Shown in pieces: positions 1-8,361 of a stretch of 64,000 bases of DNA (its first letter is position 1; each line of letters begins with the position of its first letter). The translations under genes and the position numbers were made by a program. Below the pieces are notes generated by a model. It was given only the letters and a program-made list of their open reading frames with translations. It searched no databases and was not told the DNA's origin. The DNA is taken from positions 144,436 to 208,435 of the forward strand of contig CP082927.1 of the NCBI GenBank assembly GCA_023038255.1. Direction: 5' to 3'. The DNA comes from Candidatus Peribacteria bacterium. Its GTDB lineage: Bacteria; Patescibacteriota; Gracilibacteria; Peribacterales; Peribacteraceae.

Positions 1-267
1 GACCAATGCCTGACAATCTGCGATGCGGATCATCAGCGTGAGATTACTTGTATCAGTAATGAGCCCATCCGCGCCGGCCACGCGTCTCTGTGGTTCACGG
101 ACAATCGCCGTGTGATTGCTGTGTGTCTGTTCTGCGGATGCAAAAGAATCAACACCAAGTATACGTGCAGCGTCGTCATCACTTTTAATACCGTCTCTGC
201 GCGTCAGGAAATCAATCTGCAGGCGGTCACTGAAGGGGGCGAAGAGGGGGAACGGCTGATGGATCAC
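1..267 (-). CDS. pgeF: PgeF/YfiH-type laccase-domain protein, partial (C-terminus beyond window)
   Basis: Only the first 89 residues are in the window. They match the start of the PgeF/YfiH (LACC1) family, cytosolic copper-independent purine nucleoside phosphorylases/oxidoreductases linked to correction of peptidoglycan precursors. The family metal ligands are visible: His49 in QTH and Cys85 in ADC, 36 residues apart, the same spacing as His71 and Cys107 of E. coli YfiH; the third ligand (His) lies outside. The segment ADGLIT at 66-71 also fits. I chose GTG at 267 because no other start is in frame. It lies 7 nt after nnrD stops, last in a minus-strand operon, and a TATAAT sits exactly 6 nt before it. 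Confidence 0.8.
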   Translation of the reverse strand, partial: MIHQPFPLFAPFSDRLQIDFLTRRDGIKSDDDAARILGVDSFASAEQTHSNHTAIVREPQRRVAGADGLITDTSNLTLMIRIADCQALV

Positions 268-273
268 ACTTGC

Positions 274-279
274 ATTATA
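274..279 (-). promoter_or_regulatory. -10 box (TATAAT) of a predicted leaderless pgeF transcript
   Basis: A perfect TATAAT on the minus strand overlaps the nnrD stop codon and ends 6 nt before the GTG of pgeF. Transcription would begin at the start codon. No clear -35 box is seen. It may be an internal promoter of the operon. Confidence 0.45.
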
Positions 280-1063
280 GACTATCCGGACTGAACTCCT
301 GCAGGAGGAATGGAATCTGTTCGATTACATCCATCGTCGTATAGCGGAAGCCCTGTTCCTCAAACAGTCTGTCGCCCGCGGCTTTCATCACTTTACTCGC
401 AAGAATCGCGGCATCAGTCGGCTGCATCCGTTGTGCAATGAGCCCTGCAGTCAGTCCTGCAAGTGCGTCGCCTGTTCCGCCGACTGTCAGTCCGGCGTTC
501 CCGCCTTTACTCTCATGTGTTTCACCATCGGGTCCCGTGATCAGATCGGTGACACCTTTCAGCAGGAAGGTGGAGTTTGCAACTTTTGCACGCTGCACAA
601 TGTCTTCCGGCAACAGACCCATGCGTTCGAGTTCGCCCAGGTGCGGCGTGAGCACAGAGCCTCTGCCGGCAACCGATGCGAGTGTGGATGTCTGGAGAGC
701 GGTAGCATCAATCACGAGCGGACACGGCGCGCCGCCTATCACCTGTTCGATGGCGTTCAGTGTATCCGGATGACGCGACAAACCCGGACCGACAACTGCA
801 CAGTCCATAATCGCCAATATCTGGAGCATTGGTCCCACGTCTTTTTTCAGAAGTTCCTCGCCATCAAACGTGAATACCTGAAAATTCAGGGATGCGTTTT
901 TGGCGACATTCTCATGGGCAGTGGGCAGCGCGATGTATACAAGATCCACCCCGCTCGCCTCCGCAGCCAGCGCGGAAAAAATCGGTGCACCATGCATCCG
1001 GCGAGATCCGCCGATGACTGCAACTTTGCCGTTTTCGCCTTTGTGGGAGGATGGAGAGCGCAT
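275..1063 (-). CDS. nnrD: ADP/ATP-dependent NAD(P)H-hydrate dehydratase
   Basis: NnrD removes water from damaged NAD(P)H hydrates using ADP or ATP; it is a cytosolic metabolite-repair enzyme of the ribokinase-like YjeF C-terminal family. Seen: an N-terminal KVAVIGGS strand, VVGPGL near residue 95, LTPHLGELERM, LLKGVTDLI, and the nucleotide/catalytic GGTGDALAG near residue 200 with the expected Asp. The NnrE epimerase domain, often fused at the N-terminus, is absent. ATG at 1063 is preferred because its A is the last base of the preceding TAA (TAATG overlap), a sign of translational coupling; a TTG at 1072 is possible. The stop is 7 nt before pgeF. Confidence 0.88.
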   Translation of the reverse strand: MRSPSSHKGENGKVAVIGGSRRMHGAPIFSALAAEASGVDLVYIALPTAHENVAKNASLNFQVFTFDGEELLKKDVGPMLQILAIMDCAVVGPGLSRHPDTLNAIEQVIGGAPCPLVIDATALQTSTLASVAGRGSVLTPHLGELERMGLLPEDIVQRAKVANSTFLLKGVTDLITGPDGETHESKGGNAGLTVGGTGDALAGLTAGLIAQRMQPTDAAILASKVMKAAGDRLFEEQGFRYTTMDVIEQIPFLLQEFSPDSL

Positions 1064-2556
1064 TATCTGCAATAAATATAGAGATTCGGTCCGAGCATAC
1101 GGGTTTCAAAGACAAAGGCCAGCGGCCACTCGACGGCGTTCCAGAGGAAGGGGCTTTTGTTTTCCGCAAAATAATAGGCGTAGCGTGAAGAGATGAACGA
1201 TGCGCAGAGCGGAATACCCGGAAGATTTTCTTCCTGATTACTGACAATAAACGTTGCATCCGGCAGCTGTGTATCTGACTGGATAAAACGTTCTACAGGC
1301 AGTGTGAGGAAATATCCCGGAATGGTGACCGCAATCATGCCGGTTTTGTCGCGCATGAAATCACTCGCACGATCAAACGTATCGGGCATGAATCCAAGGT
1401 ACGCACACTGTGTGTAGACCAGAATAAAACACACCGTGAGTGCTGGACGCACGTATGTGGGAAGTCTGATAAACGCCATGCTGCCGATGAGCGCCCACAG
1501 CGGAAAAAGCGGAAGAAAGAAACGCGTCGCGGTGATGGGCTGCGCAATGAAGGCCAACAGGAAAACAGCGCTGTAACAGACTGCTGGAAAAAGCGGATGA
1601 CTGCGAAATGCCTGTTGTCTGAAAAGTTGTATGCTTCCCATCACTACAAACACACCGAGCACAAGTTCGGATATAAACAGCGACCAGAGCTTCACAGGAA
1701 TCAGTGCCGGCGTAAAAGCAAATCCGATGTCGTGCCCCAGGCTGGTATCGAGCGCACCGCTCTGTGTGTGCAAAATGCCATGAAGTAAAAACGGATAGCC
1801 GCCGATTGCGCCCACCAGAAAAAAGAATGCCCCTGCACAGAGAATGATTGCACTGTTTTTCTTTGTGAACCCGTGCTGCAGCACCGCCCAAACCGGAAAG
1901 AGAAAGGCAAAAATACCGCTTTGCAGTGTCATGAAAGCACAAGCTGCTGCGGCGAATGAAAAAATAATCCGTGCAACCGACAGTCTGTCACGCAACCGCA
2001 ACGAACAGTAGTACGAAAGGATAGTCCAGAACATCACAGCGCCATGCGGACGGACTGCTGTTGCAAAAAGAAAAAAGAGCAGGCTCGAAAAAAGCAGAAG
2101 CAGGACATCGGTCTGCCGCAGCTTCACATACCGTGCAGTCAGTATCAGCAACAGAATAGTGCCAAGTGTATACAGCAGTGTCACGATGCGTGCTGCAAGG
2201 TGATACATGGGCAACGTGACGTTATCTGCTCCTCTCAACACAATTTCCAATCCTTTGTATACACCTGCAAACGGTGCAATGTATCCCATCGGATACTTGC
2301 GTGGCGGCATATCCGTCAGCCATTTTGCTGCTTTATTCTCCGCGAGGGCATCGAGAAATTCTCCGGCATACCGGATACCCTGCGTGTCGTACTGCGGATT
2401 TTTTTCGAGTGCATGTGTCAGAAATGCGAACGTTGCAACCGCCCATGCCACACAGAGAACGGAAAAAAGCAGATTCGCCTGTATGGCTTTTTTTGCGCGT
2501 GTAAAAGCATCTGTAAGCACGGGGTGGATGCTACCGCTCTCTGTATCTGTCTGCAA
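1063..2556 (-). CDS. Polytopic membrane protein, probable GT-C type glycosyltransferase
   Basis: A 497-residue integral membrane protein with about ten hydrophobic segments starting near residue 30, separated by short basic loops. A loop of about 70 residues after the first segment (NPQYDTQGIRYAGEFLDAL) and the VRPHGAVMFW segment resemble GT-C/PMT-like transferases that use lipid-linked sugars outside the membrane. I do not see an unmistakable catalytic acidic pair, so the enzyme class is inferred from topology and from the GT4 gene 4 nt upstream. It overlaps nnrD downstream by one base. It could instead be a membrane subunit of a polysaccharide assembly system. Confidence 0.6.
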   Translation of the reverse strand: MQTDTESGSIHPVLTDAFTRAKKAIQANLLFSVLCVAWAVATFAFLTHALEKNPQYDTQGIRYAGEFLDALAENKAAKWLTDMPPRKYPMGYIAPFAGVYKGLEIVLRGADNVTLPMYHLAARIVTLLYTLGTILLLILTARYVKLRQTDVLLLLFSSLLFFLFATAVRPHGAVMFWTILSYYCSLRLRDRLSVARIIFSFAAAACAFMTLQSGIFAFLFPVWAVLQHGFTKKNSAIILCAGAFFFLVGAIGGYPFLLHGILHTQSGALDTSLGHDIGFAFTPALIPVKLWSLFISELVLGVFVVMGSIQLFRQQAFRSHPLFPAVCYSAVFLLAFIAQPITATRFFLPLFPLWALIGSMAFIRLPTYVRPALTVCFILVYTQCAYLGFMPDTFDRASDFMRDKTGMIAVTIPGYFLTLPVERFIQSDTQLPDATFIVSNQEENLPGIPLCASFISSRYAYYFAENKSPFLWNAVEWPLAFVFETRMLGPNLYIYCR

Positions 2557-2560
2557 TCAG

Positions 2561-3682
2561 CTATAGGCGGCGGAACGAGCCATCACAAAATGCACGATAC
2601 TGTGTTTCTACTATCTGACGGATATCGCGACGGAAGCGGTCTTCGGAAAACTGCATCGCGTGTGAGCGAATCAGTTCGCGGTTCCAGGTGTGATTCGAAA
2701 AACGTGTGACGGCATCACGCACGCTGTCTGTGGTCTGCGCATCAAAAAAGATACCGGTCTTTCCGTCGTGAATCATATCTTTCGCACCGCCCGCGTTATA
2801 CGCGATGACGGGAGTGCCTGTTGCCTGGGCTTCCAGCAGCACGATGCCAGCGTCTTCGTACTGCGGAAAAAAGAGTGCAGTCGCATTTGCGTACAGTCCC
2901 GGCAGATCCGCTTCCGGCACAAATCCGAGGAATTCCACCGTGGGTCCGGCCAGGGCGCGGAGACGCTTTTCATCCTGCCCTCTACCTGCAATTTTTAAGG
3001 GGAGCTGCAATTCATTTGCAACCTGGATAAGAAGATCGAACCTCTTGTATGGAACCATACGGCCGACAGCAAGATAGTAGTGTTCAGCTTTCAGTGTTCG
3101 GCTTTCAGTTTTGAAAAATCTGTCGCTAACTGGAGGAGGAATCACGTCGCTCTCTCTGTTGTAAATCCTCTTGATGCGCTCCTGTGTTGTTGTTGAGTTT
3201 GCAATATATGCATCAACGCGCTTGGCGCTTGTGAGATCCCAGCGGCGGATTTTGCTCAGTTCTTTGCGTACGCGCTTCTGTATCCAGTGCGGCACACGGA
3301 AATCACGCAGGTACTCATCTTCCATTTCCCAAGCGTAGCGGACGGGCGTGTGGCAGTAACAAAGGTGCAGCGTGGATGCATCGACAATCACTCCTTTTGC
3401 AACGGCGTGCGACGAACTCAGGACAATGTCGTATCCGCGCAGATCAATCGTCTCAATCGCGCGCGGCATCCAGGGCAGTAAAATCTGGTACTGATGTGTG
3501 AGCGTATAGAGGCGCTGCAAATATGTCGTGCGGATATCGGCGTCATTCAGCAAGCCGAGTGAGCCGTGCCGTGCGACTGTCGTAAAAATCGGCGCCTGCG
3601 GAAACATCGCGTGGAATTCGGCGATGACGTGTTCCGCTCCACCGAATGTAGTGAGCCAATCTGCGACAAGTGCAATGCGCAT
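2561..3682 (-). CDS. Glycosyltransferase family 4
   Basis: A retaining GT-B glycosyltransferase expected to transfer a sugar from a nucleotide-sugar donor to an envelope glycan or lipid on the cytosolic face. The N-terminal half starts MRIALVADWLTTFGGAEHV. The C-terminal donor domain has YLAVGRMVPYKRFDLLI, KIAGRG, VEFLGFV and FPQYEDAGIVLLEAQATGTPVIA, which holds the ExxxxxxxE-like region of GT4. ATG at 3682 is chosen because it begins the conserved first strand; an upstream in-frame start would add 15 unconserved residues. It is the first gene of a four-gene minus-strand operon and diverges from the ftsQ-like gene 29 bp away. Confidence 0.88.
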   Translation of the reverse strand: MRIALVADWLTTFGGAEHVIAEFHAMFPQAPIFTTVARHGSLGLLNDADIRTTYLQRLYTLTHQYQILLPWMPRAIETIDLRGYDIVLSSSHAVAKGVIVDASTLHLCYCHTPVRYAWEMEDEYLRDFRVPHWIQKRVRKELSKIRRWDLTSAKRVDAYIANSTTTQERIKRIYNRESDVIPPPVSDRFFKTESRTLKAEHYYLAVGRMVPYKRFDLLIQVANELQLPLKIAGRGQDEKRLRALAGPTVEFLGFVPEADLPGLYANATALFFPQYEDAGIVLLEAQATGTPVIAYNAGGAKDMIHDGKTGIFFDAQTTDSVRDAVTRFSNHTWNRELIRSHAMQFSEDRFRRDIRQIVETQYRAFCDGSFRRL

Positions 3683-3711
3683 AGGGAGAGGATACAGTAT
3701 GATTCCCTCCG

Positions 3712-4656
3712 ATGCTCCGCAAACCAAAGCCTCTTCCTCAGCGGTTTAATCGTACTGTGACGCCGCAAACGCGCCGTTTGGTGCAGCGCAGACATACCGA
3801 GCGACGCAAGTATAAATGGCAGCGGTGGAAACGGGCGATGCAGCAGTGGCAACGAAAACTCGCGCGGCTCCGTCCGTTTCTGACACGTATTCTTGCCGGC
3901 TGTGTTGTTGCGGTCCTCATTCTCATTGTCTGTCTCGCGCTCTTCTCTCCCATTCTTGATGTGCGCGAAATTGTTGTTGCACGTTCTGATCCGCGACTCA
4001 ACAGTGTGCTCATTCAGGATGCCATCCGTCCGCTCTTCGGCCGCCGCCTGCCACTTCTGTCTGTCGAAGAAATTCCTTCGCTGCTCACGACGGAATTGCC
4101 GGATATGCACAGAAGTGCAGTTCCCGATCTGGCAACGGTCACCATCCGCAAAGATTATCCGTCATCGCTGCAGATCCGTCTGACACTACGCCCGCTTGCC
4201 TATCGCCTGTCCATCGAAACCACAGGTCAGACAACGGCGCCCGTCACGCCGTCTGCTGCGAGTGGATCAGATTTCCTCACGAAGGATGGACTCTATGTGT
4301 CCTACACTGCAGCACAGGCCGGAAGTGGCACGATGTTGCCGCAGCTCACGATTGTGGACTGGGGTGTAAAACCTGATCCCTGGAAACCGCTTGTCGGCGC
4401 CGATGTGCTGAGTGCAATGCAAAAGACAGAAGCCGCCCTCGCAACAGATTTCACGCAGACCGTCCGCAGCCGCACCGTGTATCTGCGCGCACGCGAGTAT
4501 CATTTGCAGACAGAGTCTCTCATGCTGTGGTTCGATATGAAGAGCCCGATTGAAGAACAGCTCGCCCGCTATCGTCTGTTTTTGGACACGGTGCCGGCAG
4601 GAACGGCGAAGCAGTACGTGGACCTGAGGATCACCGGAAAACTGATTTATAGATAA
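3712..4656 (+). CDS. ftsQ: FtsQ/DivIB-like cell division protein (POTRA domain)
   Basis: A 314-residue bitopic protein: an Arg/Lys-rich cytoplasmic tail of about 58 residues, one membrane helix at about 59-81, then an extracytoplasmic region that begins DVREIVVARSDPRLN, the pattern of a POTRA domain, and VTIRKDYPSSLQIRLTLRPLAY, typical of the POTRA/beta junction in FtsQ and DivIB. These proteins link the FtsBL complex to the septal synthase. Sequence conservation is weak in this family, so the call rests on topology plus these segments. A TATGAT lies 8 nt before the ATG. It sits with wall-hydrolase genes on the same strand, which fits a division/wall role. Confidence 0.65.
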   Translation: MLRKPKPLPQRFNRTVTPQTRRLVQRRHTERRKYKWQRWKRAMQQWQRKLARLRPFLTRILAGCVVAVLILIVCLALFSPILDVREIVVARSDPRLNSVLIQDAIRPLFGRRLPLLSVEEIPSLLTTELPDMHRSAVPDLATVTIRKDYPSSLQIRLTLRPLAYRLSIETTGQTTAPVTPSAASGSDFLTKDGLYVSYTAAQAGSGTMLPQLTIVDWGVKPDPWKPLVGADVLSAMQKTEAALATDFTQTVRSRTVYLRAREYHLQTESLMLWFDMKSPIEEQLARYRLFLDTVPAGTAKQYVDLRITGKLIYR

Positions 4657-4671
4657 GAGACGGAAAACTCG

Positions 4672-4727
4672 AAACTCTAATACATACTCAAATAAGACGA
4701 GAATTTAGTATGTCGAATTTAGAGTTT
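4672..4727 (+). terminator. Imperfect hairpin after ftsQ-like gene
   Basis: AAACTCTAA at 4672-4680 pairs with TTAGAGTTT at 4719-4727, with further pairing of CATACT and AGTATG inside. It starts 15 nt after the stop and is followed by only a short T-rich tail, so termination is plausible but not strong. Confidence 0.45.
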
Positions 4728-4809
4728 TATGACCTAAACCCCTTGCAGCTACAAAATTTTTATGAAATCTAATTTGCCGCAACCGGTTTCCAGCTCTTCC
4801 CGGTCTTGG

Positions 4810-4815
4810 TAAACT
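4810..4815 (+). promoter_or_regulatory. Extended -10 box of a predicted leaderless carboxypeptidase gene
   Basis: TAAACT preceded by TGG (extended -10 type) ends exactly 6 nt before the ATG at 4822. No SD sequence lies upstream of that start. Confidence 0.4.
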
Positions 4816-4821
4816 CTAACA

Positions 4822-5703
4822 ATGTACGGTCCACTCCTTTCGGTTCTGCTGATGGGGATGGTTCCCGTGTGGGGGCTGCAGGCAAGTGTCCGCCCTCTCA
4901 CCCGTGAATTGTCCGTCGCTCCGCCCGCACTCTCTGCGGATGCCAGAATCGCCCTTCAGACCATCGGTCAATCGCTCTCCGCTTCGGGGGTCATTATTAC
5001 GGACCTCGAAAGCGGTCAGGTGCTGTTTGAACGTAACGCGGATATCTCCCGCCCGATGGCCAGTCTGACCAAGCTGATGACGGCACTCATCATCGTCGAA
5101 AATCATCCGCTGGATACGCTGGTAAAAGTGCCGATGGATATTTTAAAAACGGCAGGCAATGACTATGAACATCTTCCCCCGGGAGACACCTTCACCGTCG
5201 GTGATCTGCTCTCTGCCATGCTCATCAATTCATCGAATGATGCTGCCGTGACGCTCGCAAAATTCCACAGCGGTACCATCGCAGACTTCGCAACCGTGAT
5301 GAACGACCGCGCCGCATCACTCGGATTGCTCCACACATCCTACGAAAACCCGATCGGCTTCGATGCGCCACTCCAGGATTCCACGCCGCAGGATCTTGCG
5401 TGGCTCGCAATGTACGTGCTTCGCTATCCGGACATCCGTGCAAGAATGGGCATTGCCCAGACGCAGATCAAAAGCATCAGCGGATTTTCGATGATCCTCA
5501 GCCATACCCACGAACTTCTGCACGAAGACCGCTTTATCATCGCCGGAAAAACCGGCACAACCGATGAGGCGGGCCAGTGCCTTCTTTCCATCGTCGAAGT
5601 CGAAGGCCGCCGCTATGTCGTCGTCCTGCTCCATTCACGCGACCGTTACGCTGACATGCGCAGCGTGCTCTCCGGTCTCCGCTCTGTTATTGCCTCACAG
5701 TAA
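4822..5703 (+). CDS. Serine-type D-alanyl-D-alanine carboxypeptidase (PBP5-like, peptidase S11)
   Basis: Trims the terminal D-Ala of peptidoglycan stem peptides outside the cell membrane. All three S11 active-site motifs are present: SLTK at 81-84 (nucleophile Ser81, base Lys84), SSN at 136-138 and KTG at 242-244. Residues 1-20 form a hydrophobic signal segment. At 293 residues it lacks the long C-terminal beta domain and amphipathic anchor of PBP5, so it is a minimal version. The M23 peptidase gene begins 3 nt after its stop, which suggests one transcript for wall remodelling. Confidence 0.9.
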   Translation: MYGPLLSVLLMGMVPVWGLQASVRPLTRELSVAPPALSADARIALQTIGQSLSASGVIITDLESGQVLFERNADISRPMASLTKLMTALIIVENHPLDTLVKVPMDILKTAGNDYEHLPPGDTFTVGDLLSAMLINSSNDAAVTLAKFHSGTIADFATVMNDRAASLGLLHTSYENPIGFDAPLQDSTPQDLAWLAMYVLRYPDIRARMGIAQTQIKSISGFSMILSHTHELLHEDRFIIAGKTGTTDEAGQCLLSIVEVEGRRYVVVLLHSRDRYADMRSVLSGLRSVIASQ

Positions 5704-5706
5704 TCC

Positions 5707-6726
5707 GTGCTCCATACGCCCCTTCGCCATTGGCTGTCTCTGCGTGTGCGTTTGGCATGTGTTCTTATCTTTGTGGTCAGCGCACTCCTGCCGCCGTATA
5801 TCCCCAAAGAAGCACTCGCGCAGACCGGCGTGGATCTTACGGGAGACGTACCGCAGTATCTGCTGGTGGAAGACGGATTCCTGATGAAATCCAGTTCGCT
5901 CACCGAACAGGGCTCCCGCCGCGCGTACGCCCAGGGGCTCCTCTACACCGTGCAGAACAACGACAGTCTGGAGAAGATTGCGGCGCAGTATCACATCAAA
6001 GCTGAAACCATTCGCTTCGCGAATAATCTCGGAGACAATGCACAGCTTAAGCCCGGACAGGAACTCGTGATTCTTCCTGTGGATGGCGTGCTGCACACGG
6101 TCACACGCGGACAGACACTCGGACGTATTGCAGAACTCTACAGTATCGCATCTGCAGAGATTGCAAGTCAGAACAACATTGAAGGCGGATTCATTCTTGC
6201 CGGTCAGGAACTGATTATCCCCGGCGGCAAACCGATCGTTGCCAAGCCGACAACCGTTGCGCAGACACCGAAGCCCGGGACCCCCACAAAGCCTGCAACC
6301 ACAACAAAGCCCGCAAAGCCATCCAAGGCCGGAGATGCTGCAGTGCCTACAGGAACCATCCTCCAGATGCCGTGTGAGAAGTGTTCCTTCACGCAGTACT
6401 TCCGCCCGGGACACTACGCGGTCGACATTCAGGAAAAAGGCGGTGGTCCTATCTACGCTGCAGAAGCAGGAACCGTTATCCGTGCGGACTACGGCTGGAA
6501 CGGAGGCTACGGAAACGTGATTGAAATCGATCACGGCAATGGCCTGGTCACGCTCTATGGACATAACAAAGAGCTGTACGTGAAGAAGGGCGACGCCGTC
6601 ACCCGCGGCCAGAACGTTGGTGCTATGGGAAATAGTGGACGTGTGTATGGTGTGACGGGTATTCACGTGCACTTTGAGGTACAGGTGAAAGGAGAGAAGA
6701 AGAATCCGCTTCTCTATTTAAAGTAG
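5707..6726 (+). CDS. LysM-LysM-M23 peptidase (peptidoglycan endopeptidase)
   Basis: An exported murein hydrolase or hydrolase activator. Order seen: membrane/signal segment at 15-30; LysM repeat 1 at about 79-124 (LYTVQNNDSLEKIA to KPGQELVILP); LysM repeat 2 at about 129-172; a Pro/Thr/Lys-rich linker at about 175-205; and an M23 lysostaphin-like domain with zinc ligands H236 and D240 (HYAVD) and the catalytic HVH at 320-322. All catalytic residues are intact, so it is probably an active endopeptidase rather than an EnvC-type activator. It starts with GTG only 3 nt after the carboxypeptidase, with no SD site. Confidence 0.9.
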   Translation: MLHTPLRHWLSLRVRLACVLIFVVSALLPPYIPKEALAQTGVDLTGDVPQYLLVEDGFLMKSSSLTEQGSRRAYAQGLLYTVQNNDSLEKIAAQYHIKAETIRFANNLGDNAQLKPGQELVILPVDGVLHTVTRGQTLGRIAELYSIASAEIASQNNIEGGFILAGQELIIPGGKPIVAKPTTVAQTPKPGTPTKPATTTKPAKPSKAGDAAVPTGTILQMPCEKCSFTQYFRPGHYAVDIQEKGGGPIYAAEAGTVIRADYGWNGGYGNVIEIDHGNGLVTLYGHNKELYVKKGDAVTRGQNVGAMGNSGRVYGVTGIHVHFEVQVKGEKKNPLLYLK

Positions 6727-6730
6727 TTGT

Positions 6731-6753
6731 CACCCTGAGCCCGTCGAAGGGTG
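6731..6753. repeat. Palindromic intergenic repeat (GAGCCCGTCGAA type)
   Basis: CACCCT and AAGGGTG arms flank GAGCCCGTCG. The core resembles short GAGC..TCGAA palindromes that recur between genes in many bacteria. A relative with different arms lies at 46405-46434. Confidence 0.5.
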
Positions 6754-6801
6754 TGCTGTTTGTGGTTGTTTTGTTTGTTGATCTGCCCCCCCTCGGGGAT
6801 T

Positions 6802-6946
6802 GTTCTTTCTTGTCTCCCCGACAAGAAAGAACCAAAGAAACGCACCGTCGCCAAACGCCTCTCCACCTGCCGCAACACCCCTCCTTGGCGACGGGAACCC
6901 CCCTCGTGCCTCTTAGACTATGTATTCTGTCAGCTCATTTTTATGA
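6802..6946 (+). repeat. Triple-hairpin dispersed element, copy A
   Basis: Three hairpins in series. Hairpin 1: GTTCTTTCTTGTC (6802-6814) pairs perfectly with 6820-6832. Hairpin 2: CGTCGCCAA (6846-6854) pairs with TTGGCGACG (6885-6893) around a C-rich loop. Hairpin 3: a short CTCAT/ATGAG stem at about 6933-6946. Copies B (35951-36144) and C (46489-46626) keep the same layout. No credible protein is encoded. Confidence 0.65.
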
Positions 6947-6956
6947 GAACAAACAA

Positions 6957-7010
6957 AACTCCCCTCTCCCGCGGCAAGTGGGTGGTTTGGAGAGAGGCTG
7001 GGGTGAGGCA
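6957..7010 (+). repeat. CCCCTCTCC...GAGAGGCTGGGGTGAGG repeat, copy 1
   Basis: An imperfect inverted repeat running from ACTCCCCTCTCC to GGCTGGGGTGAGGC. It directly follows triple-hairpin copy A. A copy in the opposite orientation is at 30452-30507 and a shortened one at 46672-46702. Confidence 0.55.
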
Positions 7011-7097
7011 AAAAAACAACAACAAACATTCCTGAAAGCCGGAAGCTTTTCAGTATTTGCTAAAAATATAGAAATATGTTATTATAATAAAGAACCT

Positions 7098-7235
7098 ATG
7101 TCCACACAAACACCCCAGAAACTGATCCCTATTCGCACTCTTGAGCGTGAAATGCTTGTTGCAAGCATTGTATGGGTTATGCTTGGCGCCCTGTGTGTTT
7201 TTGCGGCGAATGCGTGGGCAGCAGGAAGCCTATAA
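7098..7235 (+). CDS. Small membrane protein (45 aa)
   Basis: I do not recognise this gene. It encodes 45 residues: a polar N-terminus with a basic patch (RTLERE) and one hydrophobic helix from about residue 19 to 43 (MLVASIVWVMLGALCVF onward), so a single-pass membrane peptide is likely. The ATG at 7098 lies 9 nt after a perfect TATAAT (7083-7088), which supports it as a real, short-leader or leaderless gene rather than part of the longer open frame. It lies alone between a repeat cluster and tRNA-Asp. Confidence 0.55.
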   Translation: MSTQTPQKLIPIRTLEREMLVASIVWVMLGALCVFAANAWAAGSL

Positions 7236-7348
7236 GTGATGATTTGATATTGCGGCAGCCTGACGCTGCTGATACTGTTTCCGGGCTCTGACAAAGCAGG
7301 TGACGCGGTTTTTGTCGTCCGGACAGCACCTTGAAACGTTCACATCAT

Positions 7349-7425
7349 GGTTCCGTAGCTCAATTGGTTAGAGCGCTTCCCTGTCACGGAAGAGGTCGCG
7401 GGTTCGAGTCCCGTCGGGACCGCCA
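7349..7425 (+). tRNA. tRNA-Asp (anticodon GTC), CCA encoded
   Basis: The cloverleaf is complete: acceptor GGTTCCG/CGGGACC with one G-U pair, D-arm with GG in the loop, anticodon stem CTTCC/GGAAG with loop CTGTCAC (GTC at 7383-7385), a five-base variable loop, and T-arm GCGGG/CCCGT with TTCGAGT. Discriminator G73 is followed by an encoded CCA. It is the only tRNA I found in the window. Confidence 0.97.
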
Positions 7426-7519
7426 TATACAATCGCCGTGCAATCACGTGGCACTGCCTTTTCTCGTAGAAAAATTGCCAGGAATAGAGTATACTAAACA
7501 CAACATCCACACCCACTCC

Positions 7520-7780
7520 ATGAAGCCTTCTTTTACAGAGAAATACGCAACCGCTCTTCTGATTGCCACCGCTGTTCTGCTTGTCGGAGCGCTCTTTGCC
7601 GTTGAGCGTTTCCAGATGCTGCCACTCCAGGGTCAGGCCACGCCGATGTATGGATCGATGCCTACTCCTGTTCTCCGCAAGCGTTCCTCCTCGTCTGCAA
7701 AACCGAGTCGTGTTTTGCTTCGTAAAACAGTCCGCAAAAGCAGCAAGTCGTCTGTGCCCGCACGATCCGTTGTGCGCTGA
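7520..7780 (+). CDS. Small bitopic membrane protein with basic Ser-rich tail (86 aa)
   Basis: Not recognised. One hydrophobic helix at about residues 11-28 (ALLIATAVLLVGALFAV) is followed by a short linker and a strongly basic, Ser-rich tail (KRSSSSAKPSRVLLRKTVRK). The tail would face outward or inward depending on topology and could bind DNA, RNA or anionic wall polymer. The ATG at 7520 is chosen over an open frame that reads through the tRNA. A TATACT lies about 22 nt upstream. Confidence 0.55.
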   Translation: MKPSFTEKYATALLIATAVLLVGALFAVERFQMLPLQGQATPMYGSMPTPVLRKRSSSSAKPSRVLLRKTVRKSSKSSVPARSVVR

Positions 7781-7797
7781 AGAGAGAATAGAAAAGC

Positions 7798-7822
7798 GCC
7801 AGCCTCCACGAGGGAGGCCGGC
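7798..7822. terminator. Hairpin between convergent genes
   Basis: A GC-rich stem (GCC, GCCTCC paired with GGGAGGC, GGC; one bulge each side) with loop ACGA lies 17 nt after the small membrane protein and between convergent genes. The T-tract is weak on both strands. Confidence 0.5.
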
Positions 7823-7859
7823 TAGTTTGTCTGATCGGTGTATCTTCCGTGATGCGGCT

Positions 7860-8228
7860 CTAGAAGTCTGCAAGCGCCTTCTCCACCGTCTCCTTGATTG
7901 TGAATTGCGTATGGAGACCGTGTGACGTGAACGTCTCGAGGATGTCAGGACTTATGGCGCACAGCACCATTTTTCCTGTCGACACCTGATCAAGATGTGT
8001 CTTGAGCCGACAGAAAGGCGCAAAACATTCCTGGTTGACCTGCTGTACTTCTGTGAAGTCCACAATGAAGCGGGTCACATTGTCCTCCATGAAGCAAGAT
8101 GACAGAAATTCATCCATCTTTCCTGCCGTTCGACCACTGACCAGCGTTCTCAACTGAATCGTGAGAATGGCGATTTTCCCCTGCATTCGCAAAGCGAATA
8201 CTGTTGGGGCGGCGGCAACAGATTGCAT
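7860..8228 (-). CDS. STAS-domain protein (anti-sigma factor antagonist-like)
   Basis: About 122 residues forming one STAS domain: a first strand GKIAILTIQLRTLVSGRTAG, VTRFIVDFTEVQQVNQECFAPFCRL where the SpoIIAA-type phosphorylated Ser/Thr would lie (here around Asn/Gln, not a clear Ser), then KMVLCAISPDILETF. STAS proteins of this size usually bind partner kinases or phosphatases. No partner is nearby. ATG at 8228 is chosen because AAAGGA lies 10 nt upstream and a TTGACA promoter lies beyond it. A second STAS protein is at 17448-17801. Confidence 0.75.
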   Translation of the reverse strand: MQSVAAAPTVFALRMQGKIAILTIQLRTLVSGRTAGKMDEFLSSCFMEDNVTRFIVDFTEVQQVNQECFAPFCRLKTHLDQVSTGKMVLCAISPDILETFTSHGLHTQFTIKETVEKALADF

Positions 8229-8289
8229 GAGTTCAATCCTTTCAATGATCAGACAAAATTCGTAAAGCAGACAATTCTGCACTTCCGAA

Positions 8290-8318
8290 AATATCCGCCT
8301 CCGGTTTTGGGTTGTCAA
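8290..8318 (-). promoter_or_regulatory. Sigma70-type promoter of the STAS gene
   Basis: Minus-strand TTGACA (8313-8318), a 17-bp spacer and GATATT (8290-8295). It would give a leader of about 55 nt containing the AAAGGA SD site. Confidence 0.6.
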
Positions 8319-8361
8319 TGTGGATCAACAATACCAATACTACTGATACAGTGCAGCTATT

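Noticed and set aside
431-1075. A 214-codon plus-strand frame opposite nnrD
   Set aside because: The minus strand encodes a full NnrD with catalytic motifs; the plus frame is its shadow.
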